DNA of 7,016 nt from an uncultured Methanobrevibacter sp. Its GTDB lineage: Archaea; Methanobacteriota; Methanobacteria; Methanobacteriales; Methanobacteriaceae. Position 1 is the stretch's first letter; every line of letters begins with the position of its first letter. The position numbers were made by a program, and so were the translations under genes. Where the stretch lies: contig CACZNW010000140.1 of the NCBI GenBank assembly GCA_902782595.1, positions 1 to 7,016 on the forward strand. Reading direction: 5' to 3'. Below, piece by piece: positions 1-6,412 of this stretch. Below the pieces are notes generated by a model. It searched no databases. It was not told where the DNA came from and saw only the letters and a program-made list of their open reading frames with translations.

Positions 1-1
1 A

Positions 2-853
2 TTAAATGAAGATACAAAATGTTTAGTTCAAGGAATAACCGGTAAACAAGGTTCATTCCACACAGAACAAATGTTAAAATACAATACTAATGTCGTAGCC
101 GGTTTAACTCCTGGAAAAGGGGGTCAGGATTTCATGGAAGTTCCAATTTTCAACTCCATGGAAGAGGCAACAGAAGAAGTGGATATCAATTCTTCTATTA
201 TTTTTGTACCTGCAAGATTTGCAAAAGATGCCGCTTTTGAAGCAATAAGACATCTTGATCTTGTTGTTATTATATCAGAACATATTCCTGTTCATGACAG
301 TATGAAAATCATGGCATATGCAAAACAGATGAACACAACTGTCATAGGACCGAATACTCCTGGAATTATCTCACCGGGTGTTGGTAAATTAGGTATCATG
401 CCTACCCATATTTTTAAGGAAGGTAATGTTGGTGTAATTTCAAGAAGCGGTACATTAACCTATGAAATTGCAAGTGAACTCACAAATGCAGGAATAGGTC
501 AAAGTACTGCTGTCGGAATAGGTGGAGACCCTGTAACCGGAGACAATTATGTTGATATATTGAAAAGATTTGAAAAAGACGACCAAACCGAAGCCGTTGT
601 ATTAATCGGTGAAATCGGAGGAACTGCCGAAGAAAGAGCCGCAGCATTCATCGCTGAAGAAATGTCCAAACCGGTAGTGTCATATATAGCAGGAAGAACT
701 GCACCTCCGGGCAAAAGAATGGGACATGCCGGAGCTATTATTCAGGGTAATTCCGGTACTGTTGCAAGTAAAACTCAGGCTTTAAATGATGCCGATGTTG
801 AAGTAGCGAAAAAACCATCTGAAATTGTGGAATTACTTAAAAAGGTAATATAG
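2..853 (+). CDS. sucD: Succinyl-CoA synthetase (ADP-forming) alpha subunit, 5'-partial
   Basis: This is the CoA-binding alpha subunit of succinyl-CoA synthetase, which joins succinate and CoA using ATP through a phosphohistidine intermediate. In methanogens it serves the reductive branch from fumarate to 2-oxoglutarate. The frame is open from base 2, and the residues before the Met codon at 71 include the family's N-terminal GITGKQGSFH motif, so 71 is an internal Met and the real start lies a few codons outside the window. The 283 visible residues compare with about 288 usual for the family. Landmarks are the SRSGTLTYE loop (about codon 146 onward in visible numbering), GGDPVTGD, the EIGGTAEE segment, and the active-site His in MGHAGAIIQG (His codon 725-727). 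The beta subunit (sucC) is not in the window and no beta-like gene lies downstream. The gene ends directly against hmgA, so the two are probably co-transcribed. Confidence 0.96.
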   Translation, partial: LNEDTKCLVQGITGKQGSFHTEQMLKYNTNVVAGLTPGKGGQDFMEVPIFNSMEEATEEVDINSSIIFVPARFAKDAAFEAIRHLDLVVIISEHIPVHDSMKIMAYAKQMNTTVIGPNTPGIISPGVGKLGIMPTHIFKEGNVGVISRSGTLTYEIASELTNAGIGQSTAVGIGGDPVTGDNYVDILKRFEKDDQTEAVVLIGEIGGTAEERAAAFIAEEMSKPVVSYIAGRTAPPGKRMGHAGAIIQGNSGTVASKTQALNDADVEVAKKPSEIVELLKKVI

Positions 854-2056
854 ATGTCAAATCAGGAAATTATCGATAAATTATTGAATGGTGAAATAAA
901 ACTTTATCAGGTTGATAAAGAAGTTTCCCCAAAACAGGCAACTGATATTAGAAGAGAATTCCTCGAACAGAAATATAATCTGAAACTGACCAATATCTCA
1001 AATTATACTCTGGATATGGAAAGGGCATCCGCACGTAACATTGAAAATTCAATCGGTGTGCTGCAGCTTCCTATGGGTATTGCAGGTCCGTTAAAAATTA
1101 ACGGTGAATACTGTAATCGTGAAGTATTTGTTCCCCTTGCAACATCAGAGGGAGCATTGGTTGCATCCATTAACAGAGGAGCATCAACAATAACTGCTTC
1201 GGGAGGAGCAAATGCAAGAGTCGTATCTGATATCATGACCCGTGCACCTGCAATTAAATGTGAAGGGGCAAGTGATGCCTTAAAAATCAAACAATGGTTT
1301 ATTGATAATTTCGATGAATTAAAAGAGATTGCTGAAAGTACAACTTCTCACGGTAAACTAATTAAAATTGATCCTATCTTAATTGTCGGAAGTTATGTCT
1401 ATCCGAGATTTGTCTTCTCAACCGGAGACAGTATGGGAATGAATATGGTAACAATAGCTTCTGAAAAAATCCTCGACAAACTTGCAGAGGAAACCACCGC
1501 AGTTCACATTGCATTAAGCGGTAATGTCTGTGTTGATAAAAAACCTGCGGCCATAAACCTTGTTGAAGGAAGAGGTAAAAGTGTTATTGCAGATATATTG
1601 ATACCTGAGGATATTGTAGCTAAAAAATTAAAGACAACTGCCGAAGCAATCGTTGAGGTCAACACAGCTAAAAATCTGATAGGCTCAGCGGCCAGCGGAT
1701 CCATGGCATTCAATGCCCATTATGCAAATATGGTTGCAGCAATATTTTTGGCAACCGGCCAGGATGCTGCCCATGTTGTTGAAGGTTCTTTAGGTATTAC
1801 AACTGCTGAAAACCGTAACGGCGATTTGTATTTTTCTGTTAACTTGCCTGACCTGCCTGTTGCAACAGTCGGAGGAGGAACCAGTTTGGAAGTTGCTCAT
1901 GAAGGACTGGAAATTCTGGGCGTTGCAGGTTCAGGGAAAGCACGTGAATTTGCAGAAATTGTAGCCACAACAGTTTTGGCAGGTGAATTGTCACTTGTTG
2001 GAGCACTGGCTGCAGGACATCTTGCAAGGGCTCATCAGGAACTTGGAAGAGGATAG
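854..2056 (+). CDS. hmgA: Hydroxymethylglutaryl-CoA reductase (class I type, archaeal)
   Basis: This enzyme reduces HMG-CoA to mevalonate with two NADPH, the committed step toward the isoprenoid chains of archaeal ether lipids. The protein is 400 residues and soluble, without the membrane domain of eukaryotic forms. Visible landmarks are ENSIGVLQLPMGIAGPL (64-80), the catalytic Glu in ATSEGALVAS (E99), GDSMGMNM (191-198), the DKKPAAIN segment with the catalytic Lys (K229), the catalytic Asp in ATGQDAAH (D304), and the C-terminal catalytic His in LAAGHLARAH (H394). These match the human Glu559/Lys691/Asp767/His866 set, so the enzyme should be active and of the statin-sensitive class I. The ATG directly abuts the sucD stop codon, with an AAGG-like ribosome site inside the sucD end, which suggests coupled translation. 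From memory, the same sucD-hmgA neighbourhood occurs in Methanothermobacter. Confidence 0.97.
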   Translation: MSNQEIIDKLLNGEIKLYQVDKEVSPKQATDIRREFLEQKYNLKLTNISNYTLDMERASARNIENSIGVLQLPMGIAGPLKINGEYCNREVFVPLATSEGALVASINRGASTITASGGANARVVSDIMTRAPAIKCEGASDALKIKQWFIDNFDELKEIAESTTSHGKLIKIDPILIVGSYVYPRFVFSTGDSMGMNMVTIASEKILDKLAEETTAVHIALSGNVCVDKKPAAINLVEGRGKSVIADILIPEDIVAKKLKTTAEAIVEVNTAKNLIGSAASGSMAFNAHYANMVAAIFLATGQDAAHVVEGSLGITTAENRNGDLYFSVNLPDLPVATVGGGTSLEVAHEGLEILGVAGSGKAREFAEIVATTVLAGELSLVGALAAGHLARAHQELGRG

Positions 2057-2058
2057 TC

Positions 2059-2262
2059 ATGGATGATTTTTTAGATTCACTATATCCGGAAATAACTCTT
2101 GAAACTGATGATTTGGCAATGACCATATCCGTTAAAAAGGATTATTCTCAAATTGAAGATTTGGATAAAAGAAAAGAAGAATTCATCAGTGATTTAAATG
2201 AGTTTATAAGGGAATTCAGTGAAACTTCTGAATCCAAACAGTTCATGACTTATTTTGACTAG
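2059..2262 (+). CDS. Small acidic protein of unknown function (67 aa)
   Basis: I do not recognise this protein. It is 67 residues, strongly acidic (about 19 Asp/Glu against about 7 Lys/Arg), and has no Cys, no signal peptide and no membrane segment. Residues 28-60 are rich in charged residues and likely helical (for example KRKEEFISDLNEFIREF). The ATG lies two bases after the hmgA stop, and GAGGAT at the end of hmgA serves as a ribosome site, so it looks like the last gene of the sucD-hmgA unit. Its stop codon sits in CTAG, which also supplies the stop of the convergent DUF116 gene. The tight spacing and plausible ribosome site support a real gene. Its length leaves some doubt, and conservation in related genomes would settle it. 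Confidence 0.75.
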   Translation: MDDFLDSLYPEITLETDDLAMTISVKKDYSQIEDLDKRKEEFISDLNEFIREFSETSESKQFMTYFD

Positions 2263-2900
2263 TATTTGGAATCCAGTTTTTCAAATACTTCTTTAACATT
2301 TACTTTTGTTTCAAAACACCCTGTTTTTTCAAGTAAAACTCCCTGCGGGCAAAAATCAGAAAGCAACATCATCATCTGGTTTAAGTCTTCATGGCATGCC
2401 ACACCGAGAACCGCCTGAAATTTATTTTCCATTACTATTTTTTTAACAAAGCTAGATCCTGGAACAATATATAATTTATAGCCTAAAGGGTCTGATTTCT
2501 TTTTAATAACTCCAATTGAACATAGTCCGCATTCAGTACAATTCAGACCTTCCTTTTGAAGGGTTGCTGGACAGTCCCTATGTCTTAAACAGTGAGGCAG
2601 GAAAATCAATGTTTTTTCAGCGGGGATTTGTCTGAATCTCTCTTTGTTGATGTCGTCCCTTACCTTTATTGCAATGTTATCAATAAGGTTGTCATCCAGT
2701 TTTAAAAATTGGGCTATTGTCTTAAAGGGGGAATATAATAAGTCAACAATATACAACAGAAATCTCGGAAATTTAATTTTGTTTTTACGTGCTATTAAAT
2801 ATCCCAATATTACAACGATGACGAACAGTATTAGGAGCAGTACGGCCAAACTGACAACCAGCTGTCCTAAAAACATATAAAATGAATCGATGAATAACAT
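2259..2900 (-). CDS. DUF116 family protein, membrane-anchored and cysteine-rich
   Basis: The protein is 213 residues. A strongly hydrophobic stretch at about residues 10-37 is a probable N-terminal membrane anchor and is followed by Arg/Lys. The rest is predicted soluble and contains eight Cys: C104 and C110 (PHCLRHRDC), C121, C124 and C127 (CTECGLC), C169 (GVACHED), C184 (DFCPQG) and C195 (TGCFETK). This pattern matches my memory of the DUF116 family (PF01976) of archaea and some anaerobic bacteria, whose function is not established. The clustered Cys suggest an iron-sulfur cluster or zinc, which is inference. The ATG is eight bases after the stop of the upstream gene, with an AGGT-type ribosome site overlapping that stop, so the two are probably translated from one message. 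It is the last gene of the minus-strand run and ends convergently with the 67-aa gene. Confidence 0.85.
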   Translation of the reverse strand: MLFIDSFYMFLGQLVVSLAVLLLILFVIVVILGYLIARKNKIKFPRFLLYIVDLLYSPFKTIAQFLKLDDNLIDNIAIKVRDDINKERFRQIPAEKTLIFLPHCLRHRDCPATLQKEGLNCTECGLCSIGVIKKKSDPLGYKLYIVPGSSFVKKIVMENKFQAVLGVACHEDLNQMMMLLSDFCPQGVLLEKTGCFETKVNVKEVFEKLDSKY

Positions 2901-2908
2901 TATCTGAC

Positions 2909-3364
2909 CTAAAATTTCTCAATAGTATAGTTATCAAATTCTCTATTTAATTTAACGCCTGTAGGTGTTTTTACTATCTCAATTCCGGATAAACTGTCAC
3001 AGGAACATAAAACATTCTGTTCAGGATGGGTTCCGGGGATAATATTGCAGTTCAGATTTACTCTATCTCCTATTGATATTACTGTTTCCAGATGTTTTGT
3101 TGACGGATGATTCTTATTTAAAATAACAAGCGGTGAAGATTCAACACGGCTCAGGTAAGCCTGTGACCGGATGGCTCTTTTATCTTTTTTAAAGTTTGAA
3201 ACAGCAATAATGTCATCTGATTCTAAAAACTGAACTATTTCCTCATTGTCCTGTGTTGCGATAAATAACATTTTCTTATCATCACCCACCTTGACAACAC
3301 CTACCATACCTGTTTCACCTTCAAGAAACAGTATTTCATCATTTTTAAAATCAATTTTGGCCAT
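2909..3364 (-). CDS. Conserved hypothetical protein (151 aa), family not recognised
   Basis: I do not recognise the family; small archaeal DUF families would be the first to test. The protein begins MAKIDFKNDE and is 151 residues. It appears rich in beta strands (for example EGETGMVGVVKVGDDKKMLFIAT) and has three Cys: one in NLNCNIIPG (C106) and a pair in VLCSCDS (C120, C122) that could bind metal. There is no signal peptide or membrane segment. An in-frame ATG at 3421 would add 19 mostly hydrophobic residues, but they come from reading the 3' end of the zinc-ribbon gene and the hairpin/T-tract behind it, and no ribosome site precedes 3421. AGTGAT lies just before 3364, so I place the start there. 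The gene sits 37 bp after the zinc-ribbon gene and 8 bp before the DUF116 gene. Confidence 0.8.
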   Translation of the reverse strand: MAKIDFKNDEILFLEGETGMVGVVKVGDDKKMLFIATQDNEEIVQFLESDDIIAVSNFKKDKRAIRSQAYLSRVESSPLVILNKNHPSTKHLETVISIGDRVNLNCNIIPGTHPEQNVLCSCDSLSGIEIVKTPTGVKLNREFDNYTIEKF

Positions 3365-3373
3365 AATATCACT

Positions 3374-3407
3374 AAAAAATAAAAAAAGAGAGTAAATAAA
3401 TTTACTC
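3374..3407 (-). terminator. Hairpin plus T-tracts overlapping the zinc-ribbon stop codon
   Basis: Read on the minus strand, GAGTAAA (3407-3401), loop TTTA and TTTACTC (3396-3390) form a perfect 7-bp stem. Two bases later come seven T, one A and six T (3387-3374). The stop codon of the zinc-ribbon gene lies in the stem. Archaeal polymerases terminate at T-tracts even without a hairpin, so this is a plausible terminator or partial attenuator between the second and third genes of the run. Confidence 0.6.
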
Positions 3408-3557
3408 TGCAAGTTCAACATTGTCGCTTTGACAAGAAGGACAAATTACTTTTTTTCCAAGTCCTTTAAAGGAATTTCCACAGTCTTTACAGTGGTATTT
3501 TTTTGTTTTTAATTTTTTCATATCAACATCGGCCATTGGCCCTCCACTTGAACACAT
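3402..3557 (-). CDS. Small zinc-ribbon protein (51 aa)
   Basis: This 51-residue protein starts MCSSGGPMAD and carries two Cys pairs, CKDC (23-26) and CPSC (39-42), separated by 12 residues in the pattern YHCKDCGNSF...VICPSCQSDNVE, a typical single zinc ribbon. A basic patch (KKLKTKK, 14-20) precedes the ribbon. A further Cys at position 2 is outside the ribbon. Such ribbons bind nucleic acid or act as small parts of larger complexes, and the specific role here is unknown. The start is supported by a near-perfect AAGGTGAT ribosome site five bases upstream; an alternative start at Met8 lacks one. It lies 40 bp after the TPR gene in the same direction. Its stop codon lies inside a hairpin followed by T-tracts. 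Confidence 0.88.
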   Translation of the reverse strand: MCSSGGPMADVDMKKLKTKKYHCKDCGNSFKGLGKKVICPSCQSDNVELAE

Positions 3558-3562
3558 ATTTT

Positions 3563-3570
3563 ATCACCTT
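3563..3570 (-). promoter_or_regulatory. Ribosome binding site of the zinc-ribbon gene
   Basis: AAGGTGAT on the minus strand, five bases before the ATG at 3557, complements the 3' end of archaeal 16S rRNA (AUCACCUCC). It decides the start of a gene short enough to be missed by length cut-offs. Confidence 0.85.
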
Positions 3571-3597
3571 GTTAACTATATTTGTATCGTAATATTA

Positions 3598-4614
3598 TTA
3601 ATAGTTTATTTTATTTTTCATTGATTCGATTTCAAGCAATGTTTTTTTATCAGGGTTTAGGTTGTATTTAATTTCCAGATAATACAGTGTCTGACGGTAA
3701 AGTTTATTTTCCCTATACTCATCACTCAGCTCGTCAAGCAAACTTAATATGAAAGGATTGGCCCCAGTAGGTATTTTCTCACTTTCAATCAGTTCCACGC
3801 ACAGGTTTGCTGTTAAATCCTGAGTTTCATTTTTAGATTGGATATTTTTAATTTCCCTGTATGCCAGTGGACTCAAATCATATTCCATGCTGTAGTAAAA
3901 CAGTGCCAGTGCGGTATCGGGATGATCTTTTTCAATATAATAATATCCGAGATTTCTGTAGCATCTTGCAATATCCTGAGGGGAATACGCATATCGTAAA
4001 GCGTCACAGGTCAGTTTAAAGTATTCATCAAAGTCACGGGTGTGTATTTTATGTATCTCTGCCAGTTCCAGTATTATTCCTGAAGAAACCGGATTTATTT
4101 TAACTGCTTTTTTCAAATACTTTTCAGCTTTCGGGTATTGTCCGGTTTCAAGAAGTAAAAATCCGTAAATATAGTATAAATCAAGCAGTGGCTGGCTGTC
4201 GGGAATATATCTGAGTTCCTTTTTTAAACCGATATAGTTTCTAAACACCAGTTCTTCTAAAAGATTTGTAAAGAAATGATACTCGCTGATGTCGTCATCT
4301 TCAAACATTGGTTTAAAAGTCGCCATGAACTCATCCAGTTTTTTAATTGGAGTTTCATAATTTCCTTTATCTATATCATAATATATGTCATTTAAAATGT
4401 CGGCTATTGGAGTTTCATTATCTGAAATTTCACTAAATTCATTTTTTTCATCTTCACTCAGGCAGTCCCACATTAGTCGTGAAATCTCCTTTATAATCTC
4501 TGTACTTTGGGGATGGTCTTTATAGACTTCAATCTGGCTTGACAGGTACTGTTTGTTAAGCTCATTGTTTTCACCAAGATTTGACTTAATATTTTCAATT
4601 ATTTTTTCATACAT
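3598..4614 (-). CDS. Tetratricopeptide-repeat (TPR) protein
   Basis: The protein is 338 residues, soluble, and rich in Tyr, Glu and Lys. The clearest TPR unit is at about 143-176 (LYYIYGFLLLETGQYPKAEK, then a second helix ending in NP). A weaker unit follows at about 177-210, another clear one at about 214-247 (RNLGYYYIEKDHPDTALALF), and a probable one at about 286-321, also ending in NP. An N-terminal helical region at about 66-100 may be a further degenerate repeat. TPR arrays act as protein-protein scaffolds, so the role is to bind a partner that the sequence does not reveal. There is no signal peptide or membrane segment. The ATG is preceded by AGGTGTGT as ribosome site. It is the first gene of the minus-strand run and diverges from the thermosome gene across 107 bp. 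A role related to chaperone function is possible but unsupported. Confidence 0.9.
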   Translation of the reverse strand: MYEKIIENIKSNLGENNELNKQYLSSQIEVYKDHPQSTEIIKEISRLMWDCLSEDEKNEFSEISDNETPIADILNDIYYDIDKGNYETPIKKLDEFMATFKPMFEDDDISEYHFFTNLLEELVFRNYIGLKKELRYIPDSQPLLDLYYIYGFLLLETGQYPKAEKYLKKAVKINPVSSGIILELAEIHKIHTRDFDEYFKLTCDALRYAYSPQDIARCYRNLGYYYIEKDHPDTALALFYYSMEYDLSPLAYREIKNIQSKNETQDLTANLCVELIESEKIPTGANPFILSLLDELSDEYRENKLYRQTLYYLEIKYNLNPDKKTLLEIESMKNKINY

Positions 4615-4660
4615 TTACACACCTGTTTGGGCAATATTTTTATATTACCTCTAACCTATT

Positions 4661-4676
4661 TATTAATGTATAAAAA
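4661..4676. promoter_or_regulatory. Probable TATA element shared by the divergent TPR and thermosome genes
   Basis: On the plus strand TATAAAAA (4669-4676) lies about 50 bases before the thermosome ATG, giving a predicted transcript start near 4695-4700 and a leader of about 25 bases that includes the ribosome site. On the minus strand the same bases read TTTTTATACATTAATA, about 50 bases before the TPR ATG. A TATA here would leave a short leader containing that gene's ribosome site. Other AT-rich candidates, such as TTTATATT at 4683-4690 and ATATAAAAA near 4645 on the minus strand, would leave too little leader for the ribosome sites seen. Confidence 0.45.
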
Positions 4677-4688
4677 CTTAGTTTTATA
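4669..4688. repeat. Imperfect inverted repeat over the thermosome TATA region (candidate operator)
   Basis: TATAAAAAC (4669-4677), a TTA centre and GTTTTATA (4681-4688) form an inverted repeat that is perfect over AAAAC/GTTTT (4673-4677 and 4681-4685) and one T short of perfect over the outer bases. It overlaps and follows the proposed TATA box, where a repressor could block the polymerase. AT-rich DNA produces such repeats by chance, so confidence is low. Confidence 0.3.
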
Positions 4689-4707
4689 TTTTTATTAAAA
4701 AAATTTT

Positions 4708-4715
4708 AAGGTGAT
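4708..4715 (+). promoter_or_regulatory. Ribosome binding site of the thermosome gene
   Basis: AAGGTGAT lies six bases before the ATG at 4722. It selects that ATG over the out-of-frame ATG at 4717, which would leave only one base of spacing. Confidence 0.85.
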
Positions 4716-4721
4716 TATGAA

Positions 4722-6371
4722 ATGGCAAATCAACCAATTTTCATCCTTCCCGAAGGAACCGAAAGATATTCAAAAAGAGATGCTTTAAGAATGAATATCA
4801 CTGCAGCTAAAGTATTAGCCGGTATTGTGAGAACTACTTTGGGTCCTAAAGGTATGGATAAAATGTTAGTTAATTCATTAGGCGATGTAACCGTTACCAA
4901 TGACGGTGCAACTATTATGAGAGAAATGGAAATCAACCAACCTGCAGCTAGAATGCTTGTTGAAACAGCTAAAAAACAGGAAGAAATTGTCGGAGACGGA
5001 ACCACTTCTGTTGTCGTCATTGCGGGAGAATTATTATCTAAAGCTGAAGAATTGTTGGATGACGGAATTGCAACATCCGTTGTTGTAAAAGGATTCAGAA
5101 ACGCTACTTCAAAAGCTGTTGAGCTTTTAGGCGAAATCGCAATTGATGCTGATGATGAAGACACTCTTAAAAAAGTGGCTGTAACCGCAATGAGCGGTAA
5201 AGGATCTGATTATGCAAAAGAACACCTTGCTGATTTAGTTGTTCAGGCAGCTTTAAGAATCAAGGAAAACGGAAAATCCGAAATAGACAACATTAACATT
5301 CAAAGGATTTCCGGAGACTCAGTTGAAGACTCATTTTTAGCTGAAGGTGTTGTAATCGATAAGGCACTTGTATCAAAAAACATGCCTAAATCTGTTGAAG
5401 ACGCTAAAATTGCTGTAATGAAATATCCGATAGAATTAAAAGACATTAATACTGATACTAAAATTGATATAACCAGTCCTGACCAGTTCGAAGCATTCCT
5501 TAAAAACGAAGAAGACATGATTAAGGAACTTGTCAATAAAATAGTTGATTCAGGAGCAAACGTACTGTTCTGTCAAAAAGGTATTGACGACATGGCTGAA
5601 CACTACCTTAAAAAAGCAGGAATCATGGCTTATAAAAGGGTTAAAAAATCTGACATTGAAAGAATCATAAAAGCTACCGGTGCAAAACTTGTAACCGACA
5701 TTGATGATTTGACTCCTGATAAATTAGGTACAGCAGGTCACGTATATCTTGATAAAGTATTTGACCATGAATTAACTTTCATTGAAGATTGTGATAATCC
5801 GAAAGCTTCCTCAATTGTTTTAAGAGGCAGTACCCGTTATGTTACCGAACAAATCGCAAGAGCAATCGATGACGCACTTGGTGTGGTCGCAGCAACCATT
5901 GAAGAAGGTAAAGTCCTCATTGGAGGAGGGGCCTGTGAAATAGATTTGGTAAAACAGTTAAGGGAATATGGTGAATCTGTAAGTGGAAGAGAACAATTAG
6001 CTATCTTAAAATATGCTGAAGCTTTAGAAGTCATTCCAAGAACTTTAATTGAAAATGCAGGTTTGGACACAATTAATCTGATTGCAGACTTAAAGGCTGC
6101 TCATGAAGACAATCCTTTCATTGGAATTAACGTATTCACCGGCGAAGTGGTGGACATGAAAGAAGCTGGAGTAATCGAACCTTTAAGAGTTAAAATCCAG
6201 GCTTTACAATCTGCAGGCGAAGCTGCCGAAATGATCTTGCGTATTGACGACATGATTGCAGCAAGAAATGCACTTAATTCCACCGGACCTGATGAATCCG
6301 GAAATGATGCAAGCGGTATGCCTCCGATGCCACCTGCCGGTGGTATGGGCGGAATGCCTCCAATGATGTAA
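4722..6371 (+). CDS. ths: Thermosome subunit (group II chaperonin)
   Basis: This is a subunit of the archaeal group II chaperonin, a cytosolic double-ring complex that folds proteins in an ATP-driven cycle with a built-in lid and no GroES. The 549-residue length is standard. ATP-binding and hydrolysis motifs are visible: LGPKGMDKML (40-49), NDGATI (60-65), GDGTTS (91-96), the catalytic Asp in ARAIDDALGV (D383/D384) and GGGA (401-404). The apical domain with the helical protrusion lies at about 215-365. The tail at 533-549 is the usual Gly/Met/Pro-rich end. The start is fixed by AAGGTGAT six bases upstream; an out-of-frame ATG at 4717 is too close to that site and gives no comparable product. 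Methanobacteriales usually carry more than one thermosome gene, so I do not assign A or B. The gene appears monocistronic, with its own promoter and a T-rich terminator. Confidence 0.98.
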   Translation: MANQPIFILPEGTERYSKRDALRMNITAAKVLAGIVRTTLGPKGMDKMLVNSLGDVTVTNDGATIMREMEINQPAARMLVETAKKQEEIVGDGTTSVVVIAGELLSKAEELLDDGIATSVVVKGFRNATSKAVELLGEIAIDADDEDTLKKVAVTAMSGKGSDYAKEHLADLVVQAALRIKENGKSEIDNINIQRISGDSVEDSFLAEGVVIDKALVSKNMPKSVEDAKIAVMKYPIELKDINTDTKIDITSPDQFEAFLKNEEDMIKELVNKIVDSGANVLFCQKGIDDMAEHYLKKAGIMAYKRVKKSDIERIIKATGAKLVTDIDDLTPDKLGTAGHVYLDKVFDHELTFIEDCDNPKASSIVLRGSTRYVTEQIARAIDDALGVVAATIEEGKVLIGGGACEIDLVKQLREYGESVSGREQLAILKYAEALEVIPRTLIENAGLDTINLIADLKAAHEDNPFIGINVFTGEVVDMKEAGVIEPLRVKIQALQSAGEAAEMILRIDDMIAARNALNSTGPDESGNDASGMPPMPPAGGMGGMPPMM

Positions 6372-6375
6372 AATT

Positions 6376-6412
6376 ATTTTTAATTTTACTATTTTTATTT
6401 TTTTTAATTTTT
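6376..6412 (+). terminator. T-rich transcription terminator after the thermosome gene
   Basis: Four T-tracts follow the stop codon within about 40 bases: T5 at 6377, T5 at 6392, T8 at 6398 and T5 at 6408. There is no strong stem, which fits the archaeal mode of termination at oligo-T. Confidence 0.75.

Noticed and set aside
71..73. ATG at 71 as the start of succinyl-CoA synthetase alpha
   Set aside because: The frame is open back to base 2 and encodes the conserved GITGKQGSFH motif, so the gene begins upstream of the window.
1003..2126. Minus-strand reading frames inside sucD/hmgA and the small gene (1003-1290, 1504-1713, 1839-2126)
   Set aside because: They are shadows of a clearly conserved plus-strand gene, with no ribosome sites and low-complexity products.
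2644..2880. Plus-strand frame of 78 codons opposite the DUF116 gene
   Set aside because: It lies antisense to the DUF116 coding sequence, lacks a ribosome site and has no recognisable motif.
3365..3421. A 19-residue hydrophobic N-terminal extension (possible signal peptide) on the 151-aa protein
   Set aside because: It overlaps the end of the zinc-ribbon gene and the hairpin/T-tract, has no ribosome site, and is explained by translating poly-T as Phe and Leu; AGTGAT before 3364 marks the real start.
4717..4719. ATG at 4717 as an alternative start or short upstream frame before the thermosome
   Set aside because: It is one base from the ribosome site and in the wrong frame; the ATG at 4722 has normal spacing and gives the conserved N-terminus.
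4615..4721. A CIRCE-type heat-shock operator in front of the thermosome
   Set aside because: The TTAGCACTC-N9-GAGTGCTAA pattern is absent; only a weak AT-rich inverted repeat is present.
4730..6283. Minus-strand frames within the thermosome gene
   Set aside because: They are open only because of the codon bias of the chaperonin gene; their products are Ser/Ile-rich without domains.
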